Shown here piece after piece: positions 1 to 10,923 of a stretch of DNA of 36,875 nt (position 1 is the first letter of the stretch; every line of letters begins with the position of its first letter). The notes below the pieces were generated by a model that did not search any database, was not told the DNA's origin, and saw only the letters and a list, made by a program, of their open reading frames with translations. Source of the DNA: Methanomassiliicoccaceae archaeon (GTDB lineage: Archaea > Thermoplasmatota > Thermoplasmata > Methanomassiliicoccales > UBA472); the NCBI GenBank assembly GCA_003135935.1, contig PNBI01000118.1, positions 1-36,875 on the forward strand, in the 5' to 3' direction. A program made the position numbers and the translations under genes.

Positions 1-1581
1 GACGGTCCCTGGTTCTTCATCATCAGCCGGAACGATTTCTACAACGACCGGTTGCAGCTGCTGGGCATTACGGACACTTCCATGCTGAGGCCGCAGGTCT
101 TCGCTCTGGTCGAGGGCGAGGTGCAGGTCGGCCTTATCGCGTCGGAGAAGCAGGCCATCGATTCGTCGCTGCGCAGCCTGTCCCAAGAGTTCAGCTCGGT
201 GCCGCAGCAGGCGGACATGTACTGGAACGCCAGGGGCGGGAGCCACACCGATGGCGGGGCGTTCATTTTCACCCTGGGACCTGAGGTCCCTGGCAAGGGG
301 AGGGAGCTGGTCTGCACCAACAAGTTCGGTGCGCGGGTCACCATCCCCAGCGATGGTTATGACCGGCAGGAGGACGCCCTCATGGCCGGGCCGTTGCCGA
401 AGAACGCGATCTCACCGCTAGCCGACCGGATGCTCATGGCTGGTGCTGATGGATTCAGCATATGGAAGGAAGCGATCGCGGAAGCGAGCGCGAAGGAAGC
501 GATGAGCGCGATCGCCTCACTATCATCGTCAGGTTCGAACGCAGAGGACGTCGAGCGCAGACTGACGCTGCTTACGCTGGCTATGGACCGGCGCTATCCC
601 ACCGGCCGGTTGCGCAGGAGCCGGCTGCTATCCCTTCTGAACGATGGGGTGGAAACCCTGCTCCGTGCCTCGTCGGGCAACGGGTTCGTCCGGGTTGACC
701 AGCAATGGCGCAGCCAGATCCGTGCACCGCAGCCAGAGGAGAAGGGCTTGGTCATCGACAGCCACGGCTTTCCTATGGAGGGCGTGGAAGGCGTCTCCCA
801 CCTGATCTGCCGGGCATCGGAGCTCGGTTGGAAGAAGGTCATCGTCATCGGTGTGCATGGCCAACGGTTCTTCGGCTGCGGCCTCGGTTCGAAGTCGGGC
901 AATGTCGCGATCGAGGCCTATGGCAGCACGGGCGATTACCTGGCCTCGGGTCTGGATGGCGCCTCGATCACGGTGCATGGCAACGCTCAGGACCAGCTTG
1001 GCCAGATCCTGAACTCAGGCAAATTAGTGGTGCACGGGGATGTCGGCCAAACATTCATGTATGGCGCCAAGGGCGGCGAGGTTTTCATCCTCGGCAATGC
1101 CGCGGGACGGCCTCTCATCAATGCGGTAGGGAAGCCGCGCGTGGTCATCAATGGCACCTGCTTGGACTACCTCGCCGAATCCTTCATGGCCGGCGATCCA
1201 TTGAACGGGGGCGGATTCGTCATCCTCAATGCTCTGGGCTTCGATGGAAATGGCAAGGCCTTCGATCTTCCTGAGCCCTATCCTGGGGGCAACCTCTTCT
1301 CCCTTGCCTCAGGAGGCGCGATCTACGTGCGCGACCCCAAGGGCAAGGTGGGTGAGGACCAGTTGAACGGAGGGCGGATCGTGCCACTGGCCGAGAAAGA
1401 TTGGGAGACAATACTGCCATACTTGAGGGAGAACGAGCGGCTCTTCGGCATCTCGGTGGACGACGTGCTCCTCAGAAAGGATGGGGGGCAGGTCAAGCCT
1501 TGGGAGATATACAAGAAGGTAGAGGTAATGCCGCTCTCCGCCACCCCAAAGAGCGAACAGCTCGACGACGATACTGACTAG
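1..1581 (+). CDS. Glutamate synthase-like protein: class II glutamine amidotransferase fragment fused to GXGXG (GltB domain 3) region; 5' truncated by window edge
   Basis: Frame 1 is open from base 1 (DGPWFFIISRNDFYNDRLQLLGITD...). C-terminal repeats GSTGDYLASGLDGASITVHGNAQDQLG...GGEVFILGNAAGRP resemble the GXGXG beta-helix. No FMN/synthase domain is seen. Confidence 0.75.
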   Translation, partial: DGPWFFIISRNDFYNDRLQLLGITDTSMLRPQVFALVEGEVQVGLIASEKQAIDSSLRSLSQEFSSVPQQADMYWNARGGSHTDGGAFIFTLGPEVPGKGRELVCTNKFGARVTIPSDGYDRQEDALMAGPLPKNAISPLADRMLMAGADGFSIWKEAIAEASAKEAMSAIASLSSSGSNAEDVERRLTLLTLAMDRRYPTGRLRRSRLLSLLNDGVETLLRASSGNGFVRVDQQWRSQIRAPQPEEKGLVIDSHGFPMEGVEGVSHLICRASELGWKKVIVIGVHGQRFFGCGLGSKSGNVAIEAYGSTGDYLASGLDGASITVHGNAQDQLGQILNSGKLVVHGDVGQTFMYGAKGGEVFILGNAAGRPLINAVGKPRVVINGTCLDYLAESFMAGDPLNGGGFVILNALGFDGNGKAFDLPEPYPGGNLFSLASGGAIYVRDPKGKVGEDQLNGGRIVPLAEKDWETILPYLRENERLFGISVDDVLLRKDGGQVKPWEIYKKVEVMPLSATPKSEQLDDDTD

Positions 1582-1652
1582 GATCCGCAAGCAGCGAAGG
1601 ACCGAAAGGCTGATTATCGAAACCTGCCTCAAAGCATGCGTGAGCTGATCAA

Positions 1653-2417
1653 ATGCGCAACATCTACTTCATCGGGACTGCCGGAAGCGGGAAATCGTCG
1701 CTGGTGAGCGCCTTTCAGGAATGGATGACCCTCCAAGGGCTGGATTGCATCACTGTGAACCTCGACCCGGGAGTGGAGTTTATGCCATATCAGCCGGACG
1801 TCGATATCCGCGACTGGGTGAGGGTCGAGGAAGTGATGCGGGACTACGGCCTCGGCCCCAACGGGGCGCAGATCGTCTGCGCGGACATGATGGCCCTGAA
1901 CGCCAAGGAGCTGGCGGAGACGATGGAGACCTTCAAAACGCCCTATGCATTGATCGACACCCCTGGCCAGATGGAGCTCTTCGCTTTCCGCCAATCGAGC
2001 AGCATGATCGTCGACACCCTGGGGCGGGAAGAATCGTTCCTCGTGTTCCTTTCCGATCCGCTATTGGCGAAAACGCCGAACGGCTTCATCTCGACCCTAA
2101 TGTTGGCGGCTGTGACCCACTTCCGTTTCAGCGTGCCCTTCCTGAACGTGCTTTCAAAATCCGACCTGCTGACCGAGCAAGAGCTTGAGGCATTGATGAA
2201 TTGGTCGAAAGACCCGGACGCGCTCTATGGCGCCTTGACGGATGCGGACATGAGCCCTAGCACGGTGCAGAGCGTCGAGCTCCTCAAGGCGATGGAGAGC
2301 GTCGGAATGTATCGCGAAATCACGCCAGTTTCGGCCGAGATACCATCAGGCATCGAGGATGTCTACAATGCCATCCAGCAATCGATGGAGGGCGGCGAGG
2401 ACATTAGAAGCGACTGA
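1653..2417 (+). CDS. GPN-loop GTPase
   Basis: P-loop GTAGSGKSSL, GPN motif LGPNGAQ, IDTPGQMELF. Confidence 0.9.
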   Translation: MRNIYFIGTAGSGKSSLVSAFQEWMTLQGLDCITVNLDPGVEFMPYQPDVDIRDWVRVEEVMRDYGLGPNGAQIVCADMMALNAKELAETMETFKTPYALIDTPGQMELFAFRQSSSMIVDTLGREESFLVFLSDPLLAKTPNGFISTLMLAAVTHFRFSVPFLNVLSKSDLLTEQELEALMNWSKDPDALYGALTDADMSPSTVQSVELLKAMESVGMYREITPVSAEIPSGIEDVYNAIQQSMEGGEDIRSD

Positions 2418-2466
2418 GATACCAAGAGGACCAAAGTATATTAAACGGTGATTCGGTCTTCTTGGC

Positions 2467-2679
2467 GTGGGCAAGATACTCTTCTGTCCAGACTGCGGAT
2501 CGACCGAGATATATTACGAGATTGGCGGGATCACCGGAACCTACCATTGTCATAAGTGCGATTATATCGGTCCATTTGTGATCGAGGACGAATTTGAAGA
2601 AAACGATCTTCCCTCAAGAAATAATGATCAAGTGGAAAAGAGAAAACGGACCGGCTTCTTCAAGCGGAATCGGTCATAG
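2467..2679 (+). CDS. Small zinc-ribbon protein (GTG start)
   Basis: CPDC...CHKC pair in a 70 aa ORF with TATA-like gtatattaaa upstream. Confidence 0.6.
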   Translation: MGKILFCPDCGSTEIYYEIGGITGTYHCHKCDYIGPFVIEDEFEENDLPSRNNDQVEKRKRTGFFKRNRS

Positions 2680-2780
2680 AGGGCATTCAAACAAATCCCG
2701 AATGAAAATGCCAAATGAATGGAAAGGATTTATCGGTGTCACTCGAACGGACAGGATGCAAACAAGTTTGATCGGTCCGC

Positions 2781-3998
2781 TCAAGCGAACATGACACCGG
2801 CTTCTGTGCACTTTGGAGTGTCAGTGTCGAGCACCTTCGCGATGGCGCGCTCGAAGTCGCATAGGCTAACGGTATCGCGGTTATCGCGAATGGCGAACAT
2901 GCCGGCCTCCGTGCAGATCGATTTGATGTCAGCTCCGGTGGCGTTCTCCGCCTTCACAGCCAATTCCATCGGGTTGATGCCCAGTTCATTGTTCATCTTG
3001 GACATGTGAATCTTGAATATCTCCGACCTGCCCTCGTAATTGGGTAACGGGATCTCGATGATCCGGTCGAACCTTCCCGGTCTAAGCAGAGCCTCGTCCA
3101 GGATGTCCGGGCGATTCGTCGCACCGATGATCTTGACGTCGCCGATCGGGTTGAAACCGTCCAATTCAGCAAGAAGCTGCATTAAGGTGCGCTGCACCTC
3201 GCGATCTCCAGAGGTCGCGACCTCGAGTCGCTTGGCACCAATGGAATCTAGCTCGTCGATGAACACTATGCTTGGCGCTTTCTCCTTCGCCAATTCGAAC
3301 AGCTCCCTGACCAAGCGCGCGCCCTCGCCGATGTACTTTTGGACCAGTTCCGATCCGACGAACCTTATGAACGTAGCATTGGTCTGATGAGCCACCGCCT
3401 TTGCGATCAGGGTCTTCCCCGTTCCCGGGGGCCCGACAAGCAATACTCCCTTCGGCGGCTCGATACCTACCTTCTTGTAAAGCTCAGGGCGGAGAAGCGG
3501 GTCCTCCACCGCCTCCCTAACCTCCAATATCTGCTCATCGAGTCCACCGATCTCCTTGTATGATATGCTCGGCTTATCGATGATCTCCGCTCCAATCACT
3601 ATTGGATCGAGCGATGCTGGCAGCACGCCCATGACCGCGAGCGTCTGCTTGTTGAGTGCGACCCTCGCTCCGACCTCCAGGTCCTCTGATGGCACATATT
3701 CTGAAGTGGAAACGATGAAGTCCGGGCCGGTCGATGATTTGACAATGACCCGGCCGTCGGCTAGGACGTCCTTGATCGATCCGATGATCAATGGCGGGGA
3801 CTTGAGCCGCTCCATCTCCGAGCGCAGACGCTTCAGTTCTTTTTGAAGGCGGAAGAGCTCGCTTTCCACATAGCGCTTCTCTCCCTCCACGCGCCTGATC
3901 TCCTCGAGCAGCTCGGTGTTCCTTCGCTCCAGGACCTCGATCTTCTCTCGCATCTCGTTTGCGAGTTCCTCCACCTGGGGCTCTTTTATGACTCTCAC
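2781..3998 (-). CDS. pan: Proteasome-activating nucleotidase (AAA+ ATPase)
   Basis: N-terminal coiled coil, OB-like region, Walker [16 protein letters not shown], Walker [29 protein letters not shown]. Confidence 0.93.
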   Translation of the reverse strand: MRVIKEPQVEELANEMREKIEVLERRNTELLEEIRRVEGEKRYVESELFRLQKELKRLRSEMERLKSPPLIIGSIKDVLADGRVIVKSSTGPDFIVSTSEYVPSEDLEVGARVALNKQTLAVMGVLPASLDPIVIGAEIIDKPSISYKEIGGLDEQILEVREAVEDPLLRPELYKKVGIEPPKGVLLVGPPGTGKTLIAKAVAHQTNATFIRFVGSELVQKYIGEGARLVRELFELAKEKAPSIVFIDELDSIGAKRLEVATSGDREVQRTLMQLLAELDGFNPIGDVKIIGATNRPDILDEALLRPGRFDRIIEIPLPNYEGRSEIFKIHMSKMNNELGINPMELAVKAENATGADIKSICTEAGMFAIRDNRDTVSLCDFERAIAKVLDTDTPKCTEAGVMFA

Positions 3999-4320
3999 CT
4001 GAGTTTATCTGACTCATCCTCAATATAAAGGCGTTAGCTATTTGAAGGCTTCGAATGGAATCATTAATTTCTCATTCAAAAATCTCGGGAAATCGGATTT
4101 AATTCCATTCACTGGACTAGAACGTCTTTTATCTTGACCGATATCAGTCACCGACAGTAATCGTACATCATTTTGAGTCCCTATTGGAATCGAACCGATG
4201 GCGGCATTGTGCCTCGCAGGGTCATCAATGCCGATCTCTCCGTTGGTCCCGTCATTCCCAATTCTTTTGGGTTGTCCATCCTCGGAAGCATTTATTAATC
4301 GAACCGATGTTTGGAGAAAC

Positions 4321-4812
4321 ATGGGCGCGATCTGCGAGCTCTGCGGGAAGGATGTGCCGGAGACCAGGTCTACGTGGGTAGAAGGCACCCAGCTGAAGCT
4401 GTGCAAGGACTGCCAGAAATTCGGTGATAAGGCCAAGAGCGGGACCAGCGAATCCCCGACTAAGGTCGTGATAGAGTCCCGTCTGCAGCAGAGGGAGCGG
4501 CGCATGAAGACTCGCGACATCTACCAGGAGGAGGAAGCCTTCGAATTGGCCGAGGACTACTCCAAGCGGATAAGGGACGGTCGAACCGCGAGGGGATGGA
4601 CCCAGGAGCAGTTGGGGGCGAAGATCAACGAGCGGGTCAGCACCCTCTCCAAGATAGAGTCCGGAACGATGAAGCCCACCGATGATCTAGTGTCGAAATT
4701 GGAGAAGTCCCTGAACATCGTGTTGATAGAGAAAGTGCCGCTGATCAAGCCAGAGGGTAAGAATTCCGGTGGTTCATCATTCACGTTGGGCGACCTGATA
4801 AAGAAGAAATGA
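4321..4812 (+). CDS. Multiprotein bridging factor 1-type transcription factor (zinc ribbon + HTH)
   Basis: MGAICELCGKDVPETRSTWVEGTQLKLCKDC followed by HTH RTARGWTQEQLGAKINERVSTLSKIESG. The ORF track start at 4198 is probably too long; TATA-like tttattaat lies just upstream of 4321. Confidence 0.88.
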   Translation: MGAICELCGKDVPETRSTWVEGTQLKLCKDCQKFGDKAKSGTSESPTKVVIESRLQQRERRMKTRDIYQEEEAFELAEDYSKRIRDGRTARGWTQEQLGAKINERVSTLSKIESGTMKPTDDLVSKLEKSLNIVLIEKVPLIKPEGKNSGGSSFTLGDLIKKK

Positions 4813-4817
4813 CCCGC

Positions 4818-5285
4818 TCATCTGGAGAGAACTTCCTTTCTGACGCTCTCAACGAATCTTGATATGTCGATGCCACTATCCTTGGCGACCGCCAAAGCAG
4901 CTATCTCAATGTCGACTCCAAGCCTGTCCTGAACCTTGTTGATCCTGGCAACGATGTCCCTCTTGGTCTGACCAGTGCTCTTGGCGATCTCATCCAAGAT
5001 GAGGGAGAAGGCGCTTACCTCCGGTTCGATGTCCCTGAGGATGTCCTTACAGGGCTTGAACGATTGCGGGACCTCGATGTCCTTGAAGACGAAGGTAGGC
5101 TTCACGAATCCTTCGGTGCGGGTCAGGAGGCCGCGTTTTATCCCAAGTTCCAGCAATACCTGCGCCTCCTTGGGTGAGAACCATCTATGATCCATGGAAG
5201 CAGTGAAGACGAACTCCTTCTCGGTCAAGACCCCTTTGCCCTTGTTCTTGAACAGAAGGCCTAAGCAAGTCTCCATGTCTCCCAT
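4818..5285 (-). CDS. DUF2240-like archaeal protein
   Basis: MGDMETCLGLLFKNKGKGVLTEKEFVFTASMDHRWFSPKEAQVLLELGIKRGLL...; start chosen at an internal ATG downstream of a minus-strand TATA-like tctttattc. Confidence 0.6.
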   Translation of the reverse strand: MGDMETCLGLLFKNKGKGVLTEKEFVFTASMDHRWFSPKEAQVLLELGIKRGLLTRTEGFVKPTFVFKDIEVPQSFKPCKDILRDIEPEVSAFSLILDEIAKSTGQTKRDIVARINKVQDRLGVDIEIAALAVAKDSGIDISRFVESVRKEVLSR

Positions 5286-5496
5286 TTGGTCCACCACCTT
5301 CCCTTGGTTATCGATGGAGTGAATAAAGACTTCTCGCTTGCAACAACTACCACGGCTTAGGTTTTGACCTAGGCTTCGCCAAGCTATGTCGGTCAATCCT
5401 ACATCGAGCCTCAACGTCGAAGAGCTAGGAGTACTGGCAAGCCATATCGATCACATCCAAATTGCCCTCTTTCGAGAAGGCGCATTTCGCCAACTG

Positions 5497-5504
5497 TTAT
5501 ATAG
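5497..5504 (+). promoter_or_regulatory. TATA box of thermosome gene
   Basis: ttatatag about 79 bp upstream of ATG 5576; SD ggaggt at 5564-5569. Confidence 0.6.
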
Positions 5505-5575
5505 AAGAACAAACATCTCTTGCCGCTAGCTGAGAGCTAGGTAACTCTGTTTAAGGGTAATGTGGAGGTAATGAC

Positions 5576-7213
5576 ATGGGAATGGGTCAAACACCGATAT
5601 TGATTCTCAAAGAAGGTACCAAGAGGGACAAGGGCAAGGATGCCCAGTATAACAACATTATGGCAGCCAGGGCAATCGCCGATGCCGTCAGGAGCACACT
5701 AGGCCCGAGAGGCATGGATAAAATGCTCGTTGACAGCATGGGCGACGTCGTGATCACCAACGACGGCGTGACGATCCTAAAGGAGATCGACGTCGAGCAC
5801 CCGGCAGCGAAGATGCTGGTAGAGGTGGCAAAGACCCAGGACGAGGAGACTGGCGATGGCACCACCACCGCGGTCATATTGACGGGCGAGCTGCTGAAGA
5901 AGGCCGTCGACCTGATCGATGCCAATGTTCACCCGACAATAATCACAGCCGGATATCGCCTGGCCTCCATCAGGGCTCTGGAAGTCCTGGAGAGTGTGGC
6001 CATGAAGATCGACATCAAGGACCGTGAGCTACTTCGTGACATAGCTATGACATCGATGATGTCCAAGTCCGTGGTCGGCAGCCGCGAGCATATGGCCGAT
6101 GTGGCCGTGGATGCAGTGGTGAAGGTCGCGGAGAAGGTCAACGGAAAGTGGATAGTCGACACCGATAACATTCAGGTAGTAAAGAAACAGGGTGGGTCAA
6201 TGAAGGACACCCAGATGATCCAAGGGATCATCGTCGACAAGGAACCGGTCCACCCCGCCATGCCGAAGAAAGTGGCGAAAGCCAAGATAATGCTGCTCGA
6301 CGCCGCGCTCGAGATCAAGAAGACCGAGATCGACGCCAAGATAGAGATCACCGACCCATCGCAGATGCAGGCTTTCCTCCACGAGGAAGAGCATATGCTG
6401 CGCGAGATGGTCGAGAAGATCAAGAAGTCCGGCGCTAACGTCGTGTTCTGTCAGAAAGGCATAGACGACCTGGTGCAGCACTTCCTCTCCAAGGAGAACA
6501 TCTATGCCGCTCGCCGCGTCAAGAAGACCGACATGGACAAGCTGGCAAAGGCGACCGGCGCCAACGTCATCACCAAGCTCGATGAGTTCGAGCCGGCTGA
6601 CCTGGGCAATGCTGACATGGTAGAGGTAAAGAAGGTACAGGACGAGGAAATGACCTTCGTGACCGGCTGCAAGAACGCCAAGGCCATCAGCATCCTGATC
6701 CGTGGCGGTACTGAGCACGTGGTCGACGAGATCGAAAGGTCCCTGGACGACGCCACAAGTGTCATCGCCGTCGCGATCGAGGACGGGAAGATGGTAACTG
6801 GTGGCGGCTCAACGGCCGTTGAGCTCGCATTGAGGCTTCGCGAGTACTCCTCCACCGTCGGAGGACGCGAGCAGATCGCCATCGACGCCTTCGCTTCCGC
6901 GCTGGAGGTCATTCCTACCGCTCTAGCAGAGAATGCCGGTCTGGACCCCATCGACATCCTGATCGAGATGAGAAAGGCACACAAGAGCGGGAAGGTCTAC
7001 GCCGGAGTGAACGTCTTCACTGGCCAAGTGGAGGACATGAAGAAGAATAACGTCCTCGAGCCACTGCGCGTCGGCAAACAGGCCATCAACTCGGCCACGG
7101 ACGCCGCGGTCATGATCCTAAGGATCGATGACGTCATCGCGTCAAGGGGCGGTCCGGGCGGAGCACCGGGTGGCCCCGGTGGAATGCCTGGTGGCGACGA
7201 AGACATGGAGTAA
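5576..7213 (+). CDS. Thermosome subunit (group II chaperonin)
   Basis: [52 protein letters not shown]; Gly/Pro/Met-rich C-terminus [16 protein letters not shown]. Confidence 0.97.
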   Translation: MGMGQTPILILKEGTKRDKGKDAQYNNIMAARAIADAVRSTLGPRGMDKMLVDSMGDVVITNDGVTILKEIDVEHPAAKMLVEVAKTQDEETGDGTTTAVILTGELLKKAVDLIDANVHPTIITAGYRLASIRALEVLESVAMKIDIKDRELLRDIAMTSMMSKSVVGSREHMADVAVDAVVKVAEKVNGKWIVDTDNIQVVKKQGGSMKDTQMIQGIIVDKEPVHPAMPKKVAKAKIMLLDAALEIKKTEIDAKIEITDPSQMQAFLHEEEHMLREMVEKIKKSGANVVFCQKGIDDLVQHFLSKENIYAARRVKKTDMDKLAKATGANVITKLDEFEPADLGNADMVEVKKVQDEEMTFVTGCKNAKAISILIRGGTEHVVDEIERSLDDATSVIAVAIEDGKMVTGGGSTAVELALRLREYSSTVGGREQIAIDAFASALEVIPTALAENAGLDPIDILIEMRKAHKSGKVYAGVNVFTGQVEDMKKNNVLEPLRVGKQAINSATDAAVMILRIDDVIASRGGPGGAPGGPGGMPGGDEDME

Positions 7214-7224
7214 ACGCAAAGCAC

Positions 7225-7248
7225 AAAGGAGGGCGTTAGCCCTCCTTT
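7225..7248 (+). terminator. Perfect hairpin after thermosome gene
   Basis: aaaggagggc-gtta-gccctccttt: 10 bp perfect stem with 4 nt loop, 11 nt after the stop codon. Confidence 0.6.
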
Positions 7249-7297
7249 CATTTCATAATGCTTTTTATTATAGGTCGAGCAACAATCGCATCTTAAG

Positions 7298-7882
7298 GTG
7301 ACGGTCATGGTCGGAGGCGCTGGCGAAGGCCCGGCTGAAGGAACCGAGCCAGAAGGGGTGAGCTCAATGTCGAACAGGCAACTTCAGTCGGAGATCGAGG
7401 CGCTCAGGGACGAAGTCGATTCGTTAAAGAAGGAATTGGACAAGCAGGCCTCTAATATCAGCTATTACCTCGATGCTGCCAAGCGCATCCAGGCCGATTT
7501 CGATAATTACAAGAAAAGGGTGCAGCGGGATAGAGAGGAGTTTGCCAAGCAGGCCAACGACAAGCTCATTTCCGAGCTCCTTGGATTCGTGGACGACCTT
7601 GAACGGGCATTGTGCTCGCCGGGGAGCGTCGACGAGCTCAAGAAGGGGCTCTGCCAGATACAGGGCAACCTACTAGCACTCTTGAGATCATACGGCCTGA
7701 CGGAGATGCCGGGCGAGGGGGACTTCGATCCGAACCTCCACGAGGCGCTGTGCACCGCGGAAGGCGAGGAAGGGAAGATATGCGAGGTCCTCCAGAAAGG
7801 TTATCTCCTCGGCCCTCGAGTAATCAGACATGCCAAAGTGAAAGTAGGCAAGATATCGGAGAAAGGTGAAGAAAATGGCTAG
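7298..7882 (+). CDS. grpE: GrpE nucleotide exchange factor
   Basis: Coiled coil then [45 protein letters not shown]. Confidence 0.92.
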   Translation: MTVMVGGAGEGPAEGTEPEGVSSMSNRQLQSEIEALRDEVDSLKKELDKQASNISYYLDAAKRIQADFDNYKKRVQRDREEFAKQANDKLISELLGFVDDLERALCSPGSVDELKKGLCQIQGNLLALLRSYGLTEMPGEGDFDPNLHEALCTAEGEEGKICEVLQKGYLLGPRVIRHAKVKVGKISEKGEENG

Positions 7883-9767
7883 AATAATCGGTATCGATCT
7901 GGGAACAAGCAATTCAGCGGCCGCAGTGATGGAGGGAGGCAGGCCGACGATAATACCCTCGGCAGAGGGAACCAGCCTGGGAGGGAAGGCGTTCCCGTCG
8001 TATGTAGCATTCACCAAGGACGGGCAATTGCTGGTCGGAGAGCCGGCCAGGCGCCAAGCGGTCTCCAACCCGGAGGGCACCATCGCCGCCATCAAGCGGA
8101 AGATGGGGACAGACTACAAGGTCAAGGTGATGGGGAAGGAGTACACCCCCCAGCAGATCTCCGCCTTCATATTACAGAAGATCAAGCGGGACTCGGAAGC
8201 CTACCTGGGAGAACAGGTCTCGAAGGCGGTCATCACCGTTCCAGCATATTTCAACGACAATCAGAGGCAGGCCACCAAGGATGCCGGCGCGATCGCCGGC
8301 CTGGAGGTCGTGAGGATCATTAACGAGCCGACCGCGGCGGCGCTGGCCTTCGGTCTGGACAAGAGCGAAAAGGAACAGAAGATCATGGTCTTCGATTTGG
8401 GGGGCGGCACTCTCGATGTCACCATCATGGAGCTCAGCGCCGGGGTATTCGAGGTCATCTCCACCAGCGGCGACACCCAGCTCGGTGGCACCGACATGGA
8501 TGAGATCCTGATGAACTTCGTCGCCGGCCAGTTCAAGCTGGAGACGGGCATCGACGTCACCAAGGACAAAATGGCCCTCTACCGTGTCCGCGAGGCGTCG
8601 GAGAAGGCCAAGATCGAGCTATCGACCACCCTGTCCACCGAGATCAACCTGCCATTCATCACTGCCGACGCGAACGGCCCGAGGCACCTGTCGATGACGA
8701 TCAGCAGGGCGAAGCTGGAGGAGCTCGTCAACCCCGTGGTAGAGAGGTGCCGCGGCCCGCTGACGAACGCCATGAAGGATGCGAAGCTGACGCCGGAGAA
8801 CATCGATTCGGTCATCCTGGTCGGAGGGCCGACGAGGATGCCGATGGTGCAGCGCTTCGTGGAGAACATGGTCGGCAGGAAGATCCAGCGGGGAATGGAC
8901 CCGATGGAGTGCGTGGCCATGGGCGCAGCGATCCAAGGAGCAGTATTATCGGGCGAGGTCAAGGACGTGCTGTTGCTCGACGTGACGCCGCTCTCGCTGG
9001 GCATCGAGACCCTGGGAGGCATCGCCACCAAGCTCATCGACCGCAACACCACCATCCCGACCCGGAAGTCGCAGATATTCTCCACGGCATCGGACAACCA
9101 GCCGGCGGTGGAGATCCACATCCTGCAAGGGGAGAGGGACATGGCAGCCGACAACGTCTCATTGGGCCGGTTCCAGCTCACTGGCATCATGCCCGCGCCC
9201 CGAGGCGTGCCTCAGATCGAGGTATCGTTCGATATCGATGCTAACGGCATTCTGAACGTCAGCGCCAAGGACCTGGGAACTGGCAAGGAGCAGAAGATCA
9301 CCATCACCTCGTCAAAGAAGCTCAGCAAGGACGAGATCGAGAAATCGGTCAAGGAAGCAGAGCGCTTCTCCGAGGACGACAAGAAGCGTCGGGAGAAGAT
9401 CGAGACGATAAACCAGGCCGACACCCTGATATACACGACGGAGAAGACCCTGGTCGAGCAGACCGATAAGATTTCCTCCGACGAGAAGGAGAAGGTCCAA
9501 AAGGCCATCACCGAGCTGAAGGAAGCGATGAAGGGCGATGACCAGGCGAACCTCAAGGCGAAGATCGAGTTGCTGACCAAGGAGATGTATGCCATCTCCA
9601 CCCGAATGTATTCCGAGGCGTCGAAGAAGGCTGGCGAGCAGCAGGCACCGGGCGGAGGACAGGGGCCGCAGGGAGCAGGGCCGGAGGAAGGCCAACCACA
9701 GGAAAATGGTAAAGGCGCTTACAGGGATGCGGATTACAAGATCGTCGACGAGGACGAGAAGAAGTAA
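7875..9767 (+). CDS. dnaK: Chaperone DnaK (Hsp70)
   Basis: [68 protein letters not shown] 7875 overlaps grpE end. Confidence 0.97.
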   Translation: MARIIGIDLGTSNSAAAVMEGGRPTIIPSAEGTSLGGKAFPSYVAFTKDGQLLVGEPARRQAVSNPEGTIAAIKRKMGTDYKVKVMGKEYTPQQISAFILQKIKRDSEAYLGEQVSKAVITVPAYFNDNQRQATKDAGAIAGLEVVRIINEPTAAALAFGLDKSEKEQKIMVFDLGGGTLDVTIMELSAGVFEVISTSGDTQLGGTDMDEILMNFVAGQFKLETGIDVTKDKMALYRVREASEKAKIELSTTLSTEINLPFITADANGPRHLSMTISRAKLEELVNPVVERCRGPLTNAMKDAKLTPENIDSVILVGGPTRMPMVQRFVENMVGRKIQRGMDPMECVAMGAAIQGAVLSGEVKDVLLLDVTPLSLGIETLGGIATKLIDRNTTIPTRKSQIFSTASDNQPAVEIHILQGERDMAADNVSLGRFQLTGIMPAPRGVPQIEVSFDIDANGILNVSAKDLGTGKEQKITITSSKKLSKDEIEKSVKEAERFSEDDKKRREKIETINQADTLIYTTEKTLVEQTDKISSDEKEKVQKAITELKEAMKGDDQANLKAKIELLTKEMYAISTRMYSEASKKAGEQQAPGGGQGPQGAGPEEGQPQENGKGAYRDADYKIVDEDEKK

Positions 9768-9780
9768 CGGGCGTTAGCCG

Positions 9781-10923
9781 ATGGCCGATAAACGTGACTA
9801 CTATGAGGTCCTGGGCATCCCAAGGACCGCCAGCATCGATGAGATCAAGAAAGCCTATCGCGAGCTTGCGCGAAAGTATCATCCAGACGTAACTAAGGAA
9901 GAGAAAGGGCAGGCAGAGGAGCGCTTCAAAGAGCTGTCCGAAGCGTACGAAGTGCTGGCCGACGCTGATAAGCGCAAGCTTTATGATCAATATGGCCACG
10001 CTGGCATGCAAGGTCAGTTCTCTGGCGGTGGGTTCGATTGGAAGGACTTCACGCATGCTGGTGATATCAGGGACATCTTCGGCGATTCGGGTGGGTTTGG
10101 ATTCGATGGCAACCTGTTCGACATGCTGTTCGGGATGGGGGGCCGAGGCAGCCGGGGACCACATCAAGGCCAATCCCTCCGATTTGATATCGAAATAACG
10201 TTGGATGAAGCGGCCAAGGGCGGGAAGAGGGAGATCGCAATTCCCCGGACGGTGAAGTGCGAGTCCTGCTCCGGGACGGGGGCGAAGGATGGCAAGATCT
10301 CCACCTGCCCCACCTGCGGAGGCAAGGGCCAGGTACAGAACGTGCAGCAGCGGGGGTCGAGCCGTTTCGTCTCGGTGAGCGCTTGCCCTCGATGCCGCGG
10401 CGCTGGCACTTTGGCTGAGCAACGCTGTCAGAAATGCGGTGGCCGAGCGACGGCGCTCAAGACCTCCAAGATCAGCATCGACATCCCGAAGGGGATAGAT
10501 ACTGGCATGAGGCTGCGGTTCCAAGGGGCGGGAGACGATAGCCCCAATGGCGGGCCGCCCGGGGACCTGTTCATTGTGGTACACGTTAAGGAGCACGAGC
10601 TCTTCAAGCGCGATGGCTCTGACCTCTGGATGGACTGGCCAATCGCGTTCCAGGACGCGGCGCTCGGAGCCGAGGTGGAAGTTCCGACCTTGGACGGTAA
10701 GGCGATCCTGAACGTTCCGTCCGGAACACAGGACGATGCCGTCCTGCGCATGAGAGGCAACGGATTGCCACACCTGGATGCCAGGGGAAGAGGGGACCAG
10801 TTCGTCCGCATCAAGATCAAGGTGCCGAAGAAGTTGAGCGCGGAGCAGAAGGCGCTGCTGAAGAAGTTCGGCGAGCTCGATGGGTCCAAGAAGGGCATTC
10901 TGGACAAGTTCAAGGGCGCTTGA
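9781..10923 (+). CDS. dnaJ: Chaperone DnaJ (Hsp40)
   Basis: J domain with HPD (ARKYHPDV), G/F region, zinc-binding [32 protein letters not shown]. Confidence 0.96.
   Translation: MADKRDYYEVLGIPRTASIDEIKKAYRELARKYHPDVTKEEKGQAEERFKELSEAYEVLADADKRKLYDQYGHAGMQGQFSGGGFDWKDFTHAGDIRDIFGDSGGFGFDGNLFDMLFGMGGRGSRGPHQGQSLRFDIEITLDEAAKGGKREIAIPRTVKCESCSGTGAKDGKISTCPTCGGKGQVQNVQQRGSSRFVSVSACPRCRGAGTLAEQRCQKCGGRATALKTSKISIDIPKGIDTGMRLRFQGAGDDSPNGGPPGDLFIVVHVKEHELFKRDGSDLWMDWPIAFQDAALGAEVEVPTLDGKAILNVPSGTQDDAVLRMRGNGLPHLDARGRGDQFVRIKIKVPKKLSAEQKALLKKFGELDGSKKGILDKFKGA

Noticed and set aside
4038-4520. 160 aa minus-strand ORF antisense to the MBF1 gene
   Set aside because: Overlaps a well-supported MBF1 coding region and its promoter; composition looks like antisense read-through.
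7160-7200. Gly/Pro/Met-rich repeat as a repeat element
   Set aside because: It is the usual flexible C-terminal tail of thermosome subunits.
8579-9190. Long antisense ORFs over dnaK (203 aa), thermosome (173 aa) and others
   Set aside because: Expected in GC-rich coding DNA; no recognisable domain and no promoter.
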